12,700 nucleotides of DNA from Psychrobacter sp. (GTDB taxonomy: Bacteria > Pseudomonadota > Gammaproteobacteria > Pseudomonadales > Moraxellaceae): the NCBI GenBank assembly GCA_020024075.1, contig JAHHUJ010000040.1:1-12700 (forward strand), given 5' to 3'. This document shows positions 5,938 through 12,489 of this stretch, in pieces. The notes under the pieces are model-generated. The model made no database searches. It had not been told where the DNA came from and worked only from the letters and a program-made list of their open reading frames with translations. Positions within the stretch are counted from its first letter, which is position 1. The number at the start of each line of letters is the position of its first letter. A program made the translations under genes and the position numbers.

Positions 5938-7029
5938 AGAGTTGCTTTTGGGCAGCTTACTGTCCATCAATAAGCTTTGTAACCCAATATCAAATCGGAA
6001 CCGATATAATTTGGCAGGTCTTCCTCTACCGGTTTGACTACTATTACCTGTCGGCTCAACCAAGTTCTGACTTTCAAGTAGCCGCCTAAAGTTTTGTTTG
6101 TGCAAAGGTACCCCAGATAAAGCTTCTACGCTTTGCTGCAATTGCAACAAAGTAAACTCTTCAGGCATTAGGCCAAAGATAAGCGGACGATACTCAATCT
6201 TGGCGCGCAGTCGCGATATGGCGGTAGCAATTACCCTACGATGATCATAATACATAGGCTCACCGATAACTTTATGCCAATTTTTTGGAAGTTTACTGGC
6301 GTTATAGTCTGGTGACTCAGGCAACAAGCCAGCTTCATAAAGCATCTCATAACGCAGTAAAGCATGCTCAGCCACCCACTTAGTAAACATCTCTTTGGCA
6401 CTGCTACTGTGACCATCGCCACTGGCAATGATCTGCTCAAAATCTGAGTCTTGCTCCCAATCACCGCCCCAGCACAGATAAATACGTTGTAGACGCTTTA
6501 ATCTCTCTGACTTACTGCTGGCGGCTTCTGCCCATTGCTTGAGTTTTAAAGTGATTTGGCTGCTATTGCTCTTTGTTTGCAGACGATCCTCCCAAGGGAA
6601 ATAATCGTACCAGTCTCGCCAGCGGGCACTACTTTCATTAACAGCTACCGATGATGATTCAAAGTCTGATTGGTTATCCTTATCCCCTTCCACCATGGCT
6701 TCTGGTATCGCAGCTTCTTGCACCAAGCCCATATAGCTGACATAAACTAAGGCATGACCGTCTTTATTGCGTCTATTGGTATCGACAAAAGTATATAGCT
6801 GCTCGATATAACCTAAGGGCTGCTTTGTCTGCTCCTCCACCCATTGGCGCACCCCCGCTTGCAAAGAACGATGCAATGGCATAAGTGGCCCATTTGGCAA
6901 AAGCTTACCTCCATCCACCGTCAATACTCGGGCTCGGCTGTTGGTAATTGCAATTAACACGGCGACCACTTCAGTAGTACCGCTACCTTCACTATGGGCG
7001 TGAGAAAAAGACAAACTCATATTTACCAT
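5932..7029 (-). CDS. nadQ: NadQ-type transcriptional repressor of NAD synthesis (Nudix-like + winged helix, COG4111)
   Basis: A predicted DNA-binding repressor related to the NrtR family, of the longer NadQ/COG4111 type. Numbered from the ATG at 7029 (365 residues), the N-terminal part is Nudix-like: VVAVLIAITNSRARVLTVDG (about 21-40), LPNGPLMPLHRSLQAGVRQW (44-63) and EQLYTFVDTNRR (76-87). The Nudix box is degenerate: the REUXEE core reads RQWVEE, which fits a ligand sensor without hydrolase activity. YDYFPWEDRL (141-150) leads to a helical middle section with LRYEMLYEAGLLPES (225-239) that shorter NrtR proteins lack. The C-terminal winged helix (about 272-346) has RLRAKIEYRPLIFGLMPEEF, HKQNFRRLLE and GRGRPAKLYRFR. 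It is divergent from nadAB and upstream of nadC, both of which carry matching operators. A TTG at 7032 and an ATG at 7020 are alternative starts; none has a strong ribosome binding site. The symbol rests on remembered family features. Confidence 0.82.
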   Translation of the reverse strand: MVNMSLSFSHAHSEGSGTTEVVAVLIAITNSRARVLTVDGGKLLPNGPLMPLHRSLQAGVRQWVEEQTKQPLGYIEQLYTFVDTNRRNKDGHALVYVSYMGLVQEAAIPEAMVEGDKDNQSDFESSSVAVNESSARWRDWYDYFPWEDRLQTKSNSSQITLKLKQWAEAASSKSERLKRLQRIYLCWGGDWEQDSDFEQIIASGDGHSSSAKEMFTKWVAEHALLRYEMLYEAGLLPESPDYNASKLPKNWHKVIGEPMYYDHRRVIATAISRLRAKIEYRPLIFGLMPEEFTLLQLQQSVEALSGVPLHKQNFRRLLESQNLVEPTGNSSQTGRGRPAKLYRFRFDIGLQSLLMDSKLPKSNSR

Positions 7030-7331
7030 CAATATTATTAAAACTATGGGCTTTAGTATATCTGTTAATGGGCTGAATTACACCAACCCTACCTCAAGCT
7101 TGAAGATAAACATCAATTATTTCAAAACAATAAAAACTTGATAAACACTCTGCTAACACGCTGAAAATTAACGGGTTTATAGATAATCTCACAGCGGCTA
7201 TAAATTTTAATTAAAAAAATTTCTTGTATTTATGCTCAAAACGAGCATAATTATAGTCGCTTTATTTCAATTTATAGTTTGTTTTTTTAATTACTACTTT
7301 TTTGAGTACCAATTTCGTAATAGGGATTTTT
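7030..7331. other. nadQ-nadA divergent intergenic region
   Basis: This 302-base, strongly AT-rich gap holds the nadA promoter/operator near its right side. Towards nadQ, AGTATA (7055-7060) is a TATACT on the minus strand and could be its -10, about 25 bases from the start codon, but no -35 at usable spacing was found. It is flanked by two copies of ATGGGC (7046-7051, 7068-7073), possibly by chance. No second operator like the nadA one is seen near nadQ, so autoregulation is not supported. No small gene or RNA is evident. Confidence 0.6.
7224..7251 (+). promoter_or_regulatory. nadA-nadB promoter with embedded NadQ-type operator
   Basis: TTGTAT (7224-7229) and CATAAT (7246-7251) are 16 bases apart. 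Between and overlapping them lies a perfect inverted repeat, TTATGCTC (7230-7237), five bases, GAGCATAA (7243-7250). A bound dimer would cover the whole promoter spacer and the -10, fitting repression. The operator upstream of nadC has the same geometry. Confidence 0.78.
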
Positions 7332-8534
7332 ATGACTACCTCAGCTAACAGCCCAGTCGAATCAGAAAAAAATACTACCGCAGAGAAAGTAGAGCTTTTT
7401 GCTTATGACGCCCCAACCTTGGATCAAAGCAATCAACAGTCTACTGTCAATAATATCGATATCGAATATGCCAAAGCCAAAATCCCTGCTGAGCTGTCTC
7501 GCAGTGAACGTCATCAAGTAGTAAATAACATCAAGCGTCTGCTACAAGAGCACAACGCCGTATTGGTAGCGCATTATTATGTCGATCCTTATATCCAAGA
7601 CTTAGCCTTAGAGACCGGTGGCTGTGTGGGCGACTCATTAGAGATGGCGCGCTTTGGTAAAGAGCATGAAGCCCAAACTTTAGTGGTGGCTGGAGTCAGA
7701 TTTATGGGCGAGTCTGCCAAAATCTTGAGTATGGAAAAAACAGTGTTAATGGCTGACCTAGAAGCGGAATGCTCACTAGATTTGGGCTGCCCTATTGAGG
7801 AGTTCAGCGCGTTTTGTGATCAGCATCCCGACCGTACTGTAGTGGTCTATGCCAATACCAGTGCCGAGGTCAAAGCCCGTGCTGACTGGGTTGTGACCTC
7901 TTCTGTCGGGCTTGAGATTGTGAGCCATTTGCACGAACAAGGCCAAAAAATTATCTGGGGTCCAGACCGTCACTTGGGCAAATACATCCAACAAGAAACC
8001 GGCGCTGATATGCTGCTGTGGCAAGGCTCGTGCATCGTCCACAATGAGTTCAAAGCCAAAGAATTACAGCAATTAAAAGCTGAGCATCCTGATGCTTTGG
8101 TGCTGGTGCACCCTGAGTCTCCTGATAGTGTGGTGGCCCTTGCTGATGTGGTGGGATCGACCAGTAAGCTGCTCAACGCTACCAAAGAGATGGATGCAAA
8201 AACCTTCATCGTTGGCACCGACCTTGGTATCTTACATGAGATGCAAAAGCATTCTCCAGACAAGCTGTTTTTGGCAGCCCCAACCGCAGGTGAAAGTGCC
8301 ACTTGTAAAAGCTGTGCCTTCTGCCCTTGGATGGCCATGAATGGGCTTAAAGGCATTGAGCAGTGCCTAGAGACAGGCAGTGGTGAAATTACCTTAAAGC
8401 CTGAGTTAGCCGAAGCCGCTCTTAAGCCTTTACAACGTATGCTCAACTTTGCTGCTGAACAAAAACGTCGCGTGGCGGCCAGTGGTGATCTTATTAAAGA
8501 CCGTGAACTGTATAAGCATATCGGTCCTGCTTAG
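7332..8534 (+). CDS. nadA: Quinolinate synthase A
   Basis: NadA condenses iminoaspartate (from NadB) with dihydroxyacetone phosphate to give quinolinate, using an oxygen-sensitive [4Fe-4S] cluster. From the ATG at 7332 the protein has 400 residues. Family blocks are VAHYYVDP (79-86), LETGGCVGDSLEMARF (93-108), GVRFMGESAKIL (121-132), AECSLDLGCP (145-154), WQGSCIVHNEF (230-240), HPESP (260-264) and SATCKSCAFCPWMAMNG (322-338). The three cluster ligands by comparison with E. coli NadA are Cys147, Cys234 and Cys331; the CxxCxxC motif near the end is intact. An N-terminal extension of about 40 residues is present compared with E. coli. I chose the ATG at 7332 because AGGGA (7322-7326) lies 5 bases upstream; the in-frame TTG at 7302 has no such site. 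It is the first gene of a nadAB unit under a NadQ-type operator. Confidence 0.97.
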   Translation: MTTSANSPVESEKNTTAEKVELFAYDAPTLDQSNQQSTVNNIDIEYAKAKIPAELSRSERHQVVNNIKRLLQEHNAVLVAHYYVDPYIQDLALETGGCVGDSLEMARFGKEHEAQTLVVAGVRFMGESAKILSMEKTVLMADLEAECSLDLGCPIEEFSAFCDQHPDRTVVVYANTSAEVKARADWVVTSSVGLEIVSHLHEQGQKIIWGPDRHLGKYIQQETGADMLLWQGSCIVHNEFKAKELQQLKAEHPDALVLVHPESPDSVVALADVVGSTSKLLNATKEMDAKTFIVGTDLGILHEMQKHSPDKLFLAAPTAGESATCKSCAFCPWMAMNGLKGIEQCLETGSGEITLKPELAEAALKPLQRMLNFAAEQKRRVAASGDLIKDRELYKHIGPA

Positions 8535-8670
8535 ATAGTAGCTATAAAACTGTCGTTAACCTTTTTGTAAGAGCCTGCTTATGACAACCTCAAAAACTCG
8601 CCCACTTGATGACTCATCGCTAGAAGCTGTCTCTGAAGTGTTATCAAGGACCACTTCTAAATCTTTAAAA

Positions 8671-8702
8671 GATACCGTTATATCCTTAGAGGATACTGTT
8701 AT
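8671..8702 (+). repeat. 21-base-period direct repeat at the nadB start
   Basis: GATACCGTTAT (8671-8681) and GATACTGTTAT (8692-8702) match at 10 of 11 bases, 21 bases apart. In the nadB frame they would read KDTVI and EDTVM. The second copy overlaps the candidate ATG at 8701 and its ribosome binding site. Confidence 0.5.
8688..8693 (+). promoter_or_regulatory. Ribosome binding site favouring the nadB start at 8701
   Basis: AGAGGA lies 7 bases upstream of the ATG at 8701. A competing weaker site, AAGAG (8569-8573), lies 7 bases upstream of the in-frame ATG at 8581. Confidence 0.6.
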
Positions 8703-10536
8703 GACACAACATTGCGATGTATTGATCATAGGGGCGGGTCTGGCAGGCTTAGCAACCGCACTATCTCTTCCTAAGCACTTAAAAGTGACGGTACTGGCTA
8801 AAGAAGAGTTAGCCACCTGCTCAAGCTACTATGCGCAAGGGGGTATTGCCGCCGTTATTGATGCAGAAGATAAAGTCTCCGATCATGTAAGCGATACCTT
8901 GATAGCAGGCGATGGCTTGTGCGATGAACAAGCCACTACCCAAATCCTTACAGAAGGCAGCAATGCCATAAGTTGGCTACTATCGCATAACGTACCTTTT
9001 ACTACTAACGACCACTCTACACAGCTTGCTAAGAGCAATACGCCGTCTCTTGCAGATCTGCATTTGACTCAAGAAGGCGGTCATGGCTGTCGCCGTGTGG
9101 CTCATGCCGATGACGCTACCGGTCGACATATTATGAGCCGATTACAGCAGCAGGCTGCACAAGCTAATAATATTCGCCTACTCCCCTTTCATGAGGCGCT
9201 AAGTCTAATCACTGAAGACACAAATGAGAGTACCATAGATAGGCGCTGTAGCGGCGCTCTGGTCATTAATACCAAAACCAATAGCTTAATACGCTTTAAT
9301 AGCAAAGCGGTAGTACTTGCCAGCGGTGGATTGGGTCAATTATTTAGTCGAGCCACTGCCCCTAATGTCTGCGTCGGTGATGGGATTATGATGGCTTGGG
9401 AGGCCGGCTGTCGTTTGGCTAACTTAGAATTCATCCAATTTCATCCAACTGGGCTGGTCTATAACGATGAAAATGGCAGTAGTAGCTTTCTGATTTCAGA
9501 AGCAGTACGCGGTGAGGGTGGTCGTCTATTATGCCCATTGACCCATCAACGCTTTATGCCAAATTATGATGCGCGTGAAGAGCTAGCCCCTCGTGATATT
9601 GTGGCCCGAGCCATAGCCAATGAGATTGCTAATAATGGCTTAGGGTATGTGCATTTGGACATCTCTCATAAGCCAGCTGACTTTATCAAACAGCATTTCC
9701 CAGATATTTATGCGCACTGTTTAAGCCTAGGCATTGATATCACGCAACAACCAATTCCAGTTGCCCCTACCGCACACTATACCTGTGGCGGAGTGATGAC
9801 CAATGCATCGGGGCAAACGGACATAGTAGATTTATATGCAGCTGGAGAAGTGGCCCATACTGGGCTGCATGGGGCCAATCGCTTAGCCAGTAACTCACTT
9901 TTAGAGTGTGTGATAGTCGGTCGAACCATTGCTTCGCAGCTTGCTAAAAAGCTCGGTGATGAGAATAATTTAAATAATAACCAACACAGCCCAGATAACA
10001 TCAACCTCACCAAGTCAATGCCAAACACTTCCTTGCTTGCTCAATTGACTGTGCCTAGTGTATCTTTAAGTCCATCTACTGAAACCACAGTCACGTCCTT
10101 GGTCGATTTTAATTTGACGCAGCAATTAACCGCGTTAAAGCAGTTAATGACCAATAACATGGGTATCAAACGCAATGAAACCTGCTTAAAGCTGGCGTTA
10201 CAACAGGTTGTTGACTTAAAGCAGCAATTACAATTATCCAAAACGCAAGGATTGGCAACACAAGGTGTGTCTTTAGATATATTTCGTTTCGAGCGTCTAT
10301 TAACTTTGGCCTCACTGTTATTACAATCAGCTCTAACTCGTACCGAGAGCCGAGGTGGTCATTATCGCGAAGACCACGCCAGCCTCACCCACTCACCTGC
10401 AATTAGTGTCGTTATGCCCCTAAATAATCAAGCGAATACAAAGACTAATAAGGTGGGTAATTATAATATTGCTGAGCTTATATTAAGCAAACCAGCCTGT
10501 TCTAAGCCATCTAGTTTGGTAGCCAAAGTTTCTTAG
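8701..10536 (+). CDS. nadB: L-aspartate oxidase
   Basis: NadB is an FAD enzyme that oxidises L-aspartate to iminoaspartate for NadA. Numbered from the ATG at 8701 (611 residues), the dinucleotide-binding fold is at the start (VLIIGAGLAGLATA, 7-20). It is followed by SSYYAQGGIAAV (41-52), EGGHGCRRVAHADDATG (125-141), EAVRGEGGRLL (267-277, active-site Arg270), PVAPTAHYTCGGV (353-365, His359) and GANRLASNSLLE (391-402, Arg394). ESRGGHYRED near the C-terminus is also typical. E. coli NadB has 540 residues; the extra length is an Asn/Ser/Thr-rich linker at about 418-500 and a C-terminal tail. I chose 8701 for its ribosome binding site and because the protein then begins right at the FAD fold. Starting at the in-frame ATG 8581 would add 40 residues (651 in total) and leave only 46 bases after nadA, so it remains possible. 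It is the second gene of the nadAB unit. Confidence 0.95.
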   Translation: MTQHCDVLIIGAGLAGLATALSLPKHLKVTVLAKEELATCSSYYAQGGIAAVIDAEDKVSDHVSDTLIAGDGLCDEQATTQILTEGSNAISWLLSHNVPFTTNDHSTQLAKSNTPSLADLHLTQEGGHGCRRVAHADDATGRHIMSRLQQQAAQANNIRLLPFHEALSLITEDTNESTIDRRCSGALVINTKTNSLIRFNSKAVVLASGGLGQLFSRATAPNVCVGDGIMMAWEAGCRLANLEFIQFHPTGLVYNDENGSSSFLISEAVRGEGGRLLCPLTHQRFMPNYDAREELAPRDIVARAIANEIANNGLGYVHLDISHKPADFIKQHFPDIYAHCLSLGIDITQQPIPVAPTAHYTCGGVMTNASGQTDIVDLYAAGEVAHTGLHGANRLASNSLLECVIVGRTIASQLAKKLGDENNLNNNQHSPDNINLTKSMPNTSLLAQLTVPSVSLSPSTETTVTSLVDFNLTQQLTALKQLMTNNMGIKRNETCLKLALQQVVDLKQQLQLSKTQGLATQGVSLDIFRFERLLTLASLLLQSALTRTESRGGHYREDHASLTHSPAISVVMPLNNQANTKTNKVGNYNIAELILSKPACSKPSSLVAKVS

Positions 10537-10597
10537 CTCCTGTGCTATTATAAATGGAGAACAAACCATCAATTCTCTTCTCTTATCCTTATCCTGT

Positions 10598-10623
10598 CCT
10601 CACTGCCTACTATCACAGTGAGG
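10598..10623 (+). terminator. Hairpin downstream of nadB (weak terminator or lysO leader element)
   Basis: CCTCACTG (10598-10605) and CAGTGAGG (10616-10623) form a perfect 8-bp stem with a 10-base loop. The following bases (TAACCCTTACCTTTTATT) are only loosely T-rich, so termination may be partial. Confidence 0.5.
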
Positions 10624-10671
10624 TAACCCTTACCTTTTATTAATACCAAACCACCTTGCCCTCTCAAGCTA

Positions 10672-10680
10672 TGGTAGAAT
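10672..10680 (+). promoter_or_regulatory. Candidate extended -10 promoter for lysO
   Basis: TGG-TAGAAT (10672-10680) fits an extended -10 element, which can work without a strong -35. TTGCCC (10656-10661) is too close (13 bases) to serve as one. Downstream, ATGGT-A-ACCAT (10735-10745) is a short palindrome in the untranslated leader. Confidence 0.4.
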
Positions 10681-10780
10681 CGCTATTTCTTCACTATGGC
10701 TACTGATAGGCTTTTATTTTTCAAAATTTAGCAGATGGTAACCATAAATTGCTCTCATTAAACTTGCTGTGTGTCCTCTC

Positions 10781-11707
10781 ATGCAAACACCACAAAACTT
10801 AGACAGCCTGATTACCCTTATATTGGTATTAACCCCTTTATTTATCGGCTTTGCCTTGCCGCTTAATAAAAAATTGCTGCATTACTCAGAAAAAATGCTG
10901 GGCTACTTGGTTTATATCATTCTTACCCTTATCGGCATAGAACTGGCTCAAGTAGAGGGGCTCGGCAGTCAGATTAACGACATCATGTTATATGTTGGGG
11001 TGTTATCGGTACTCACCATCGGTTGTGGTCTAGCAGGATTGATGATTTTTGATCGCCTGGTGCCTTGGAGACCTTTAGTAAAAACAGCCACTACCGAACA
11101 CAAAGTCAGTATCCGAGGCAGCTTAATCCAAGTGTTCTGTGTAATTTTCGGCTTTTTGATTGGTAGGGTATTACCGGTAAGCATGATGCCCCCAGAGAAC
11201 ACCATGACTGGGTTACTCATGTTATTAATTCTGTTGGTAGGTATTGGTCTAAAAGGCTCAGGCATCACTCTAAAAGAAGTTTTGCTCAGTAAGCGCGGCA
11301 TGCAAACCAGTGTCATCTTTACTTTATCAGTATTGATGGGCGGGGTAATATTTTGGCTATTGTTTGATGAAGTGTCTTTGACTCAAAGCTTAGCTTTAGC
11401 CTCTGGCTTTGGCTGGTATTCGTTATCTGCCATTGTTATGACCGATGCTTATGGCGCAGTTTGGGGCAGTATCGCTTTATTTAATGACTTGGTGCGTGAG
11501 TTCTTTGCGTTGTTGTTTATTCCGCTATTTATGCGTAAATATCCCTCAGCTGCTGTGGGGCTTGGCGGCGCAACCAGTTTGGACTTTACCCTGCCGGTTA
11601 TTCAACAATCAGGGGGGTTGGGTATCGTACCATTGGCAATTAGTTTTGGCTTTATCATTAATATTGTGGCACCAGTATTGATGGTGGTTTTTGCCTCTTT
11701 TGGCTAA
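10781..11707 (+). CDS. lysO: Lysine exporter LysO
   Basis: LysO (formerly YbjE, DUF340) exports L-lysine across the inner membrane and confers resistance to the toxic analogue thialysine in E. coli. From the ATG at 10781 the protein has 308 residues, close to the 299 of E. coli, with about eight hydrophobic segments. Conserved blocks are LTPLFIGFALPL near the start, LLMLLILLVGIGLKGSGITL (about 145-164), ASGFGWYSLSAIVMTD (207-222), FNDLVREFFALLFIP (234-248) and GGATSLDFTLPVIQQSGGL (262-280), all matching the E. coli protein. A GTG at 10769 is in frame, but neither start has a clear ribosome binding site. The gene follows nadB after 244 bases and a hairpin, so it probably has its own promoter. 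In E. coli lysO responds to lysine and ArgR; no lysine riboswitch core was recognised here. It is convergent with a lysine-rich protein gene. Confidence 0.95.
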   Translation: MQTPQNLDSLITLILVLTPLFIGFALPLNKKLLHYSEKMLGYLVYIILTLIGIELAQVEGLGSQINDIMLYVGVLSVLTIGCGLAGLMIFDRLVPWRPLVKTATTEHKVSIRGSLIQVFCVIFGFLIGRVLPVSMMPPENTMTGLLMLLILLVGIGLKGSGITLKEVLLSKRGMQTSVIFTLSVLMGGVIFWLLFDEVSLTQSLALASGFGWYSLSAIVMTDAYGAVWGSIALFNDLVREFFALLFIPLFMRKYPSAAVGLGGATSLDFTLPVIQQSGGLGIVPLAISFGFIINIVAPVLMVVFASFG

Positions 11708-11735
11708 TAAGTTTTGACTGGTGAAATGAGCTTCT

Positions 11736-11762
11736 ATTGCTGAATAACTATTACTGAATAAT
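11736..11762. repeat. Short tandem duplication downstream of lysO
   Basis: ATTGCTGAATAAC (11736-11748) and ATTACTGAATAAT (11750-11762) match at 11 of 13 bases with a 14-base period, about 30 bases past the lysO stop. Confidence 0.4.
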
Positions 11763-11785
11763 TAACAACAAGCTTTTTAGAAATA

Positions 11786-11838
11786 AAAAAAGGTATGCGT
11801 TCCTGATCAACACTCAACCACGAAACCATACCTTTTTT
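11786..11838. terminator. Bidirectional terminator with a large loop between lysO and the lysine-rich gene
   Basis: AAAAAAGGTATG (11786-11797) and CATACCTTTTTT (11827-11838) form a perfect 12-bp stem, with a T tract at the 3' end on both strands. The loop is 29 bases, longer than usual, and contains TGATCA. It can serve both convergent genes. Confidence 0.7.
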
Positions 11839-11856
11839 AGCATAGAAATCAAAAAA

Positions 11857-12297
11857 TTAGGACTTTAATTTTCTTCTATAACTGACTTTGTTATTAATAG
11901 AAATTTTGATTCTTTGCTTCTTAATCATTCTCTCAATCACTTTGTCTACCAACGCTTCGTCATCGGTACGCAGGTGACTAAGTAAGAAGTTTTTTAACGC
12001 TTTTTTCTTAATAGGTCGCTTGTCGGCAGGTTGCTTTTTAAGCAGCTTGAGCCCTTTATGATACTGCTTTTTTACCTCTTTTTTTGCCGCTTTTTTGGCT
12101 TCTTTGTCTTTTTTGTGCTCTTTGTCTTTTTTATCTTTCTTGTACTCTTTATCTTTCTTGTATTTTTTCTCTTTTTTACGCTCTTTATCTTTCTTGTACT
12201 TTTTCTCCTTTTTCTCTTCTTTATGCTTCTTATCTTTTTTGTTAGATTGCTCTAACGCCTCTTCATTAAGCAATTTTTCTTCATCTTTGTTACTCAT
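11857..12297 (-). CDS. Lysine-rich hexad-repeat protein with a small C-terminal domain, unknown function
   Basis: A 146-residue protein in which 51 residues (35%) are lysine. An acidic N-terminus (1-19) is followed by a charged repeat region (about 20-77) built on the hexad KK[DE]K[EK][YRHA]: KKEKKY 29-34, KKDKER 35-40, KKEKKY 41-46, KKDKEY 47-52, a half unit KKD, KKDKEH 56-61 and KKDKEA 62-67. It then becomes Ala/Lys-rich, like a histone H1 tail. Residues about 89-146 look folded: a helix (KKKALKNFLLSHL), a second helix (EALVDKVIERMIKKQRI) and a strand pair (KISINNKVSYRR). This order fits a small winged-helix-like or similar nucleic-acid-binding module, though I cannot name the family. No membrane segment or signal is seen. 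AGGAG (minus strand, 12306-12310) is 8 bases from the ATG. Binding to DNA, RNA or ribosomes is a guess from charge. Confidence 0.78.
   Translation of the reverse strand: MSNKDEEKLLNEEALEQSNKKDKKHKEEKKEKKYKKDKERKKEKKYKKDKEYKKDKKDKEHKKDKEAKKAAKKEVKKQYHKGLKLLKKQPADKRPIKKKALKNFLLSHLRTDDEALVDKVIERMIKKQRIKISINNKVSYRRKLKS
12131..12198 (-). repeat. 18-bp-period coding tandem repeat (polypurine on the minus strand)
   Basis: The 14-mer TTATCTTTCTTGTA recurs at 12131, 12149 and 12185, with a diverged unit at 12167, giving an 18-base period that encodes the KKDKEY-type hexads. CTCTTTATCTTTCTTGTA is identical at 12145-12162 and 12181-12198. The wider stretch 12060-12250 is almost all pyrimidine on the plus strand. 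Confidence 0.75.
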
Positions 12298-12378
12298 GTC
12301 ATCATCTCCTGACTCTTAGGGTTAACTCCTTTGTACTACAAACTTCCTTGATAAAGCATATCACTACGCCTATTACAA

Positions 12379-12407
12379 TATATACGTCTTATCAAAGCCT
12401 AATTCAA
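12379..12407 (-). promoter_or_regulatory. Candidate promoter of the lysine-rich protein gene
   Basis: On the minus strand TTGAAT (12407-12402) and TATATA (12384-12379) are separated by 17 bases, a standard sigma-70 layout, about 80 bases upstream of the start codon. Confidence 0.5.
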
Positions 12408-12489
12408 ATTTATAATTTTTACTTTTGGGCGCCACAAATCCTAAAACCCTTACACCCAAAATTGCTACAATAACTGATGAAGTCTTCTT

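Noticed and set aside
7970..8446. Minus-strand open frame of 158 codons inside nadA
   Set aside because: It lies wholly opposite a well-conserved nadA coding region whose motifs are continuous, and its translation has no recognisable features.
10537..10780. Lysine riboswitch upstream of lysO
   Set aside because: The gap is long enough, but I saw no conserved lysine-riboswitch core and no five-helix layout, only one 8-bp hairpin and a short palindrome. A covariance-model search would settle it.
12031..12319. Two plus-strand open frames rich in Phe and Leu opposite the lysine-rich gene
   Set aside because: They are the reverse-strand reading of Lys/Glu-rich repeats (AAG/GAA read as CTT/TTC). 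The minus-strand gene has a good ribosome binding site, a promoter and a folded C-terminal region.
12423..12461. TTTTGGG/CCCAAAA as a terminator for the ubiquinone hydroxylase gene
   Set aside because: The stem is only 7 bp around a 25-base loop and is not followed by a T tract at the right place.
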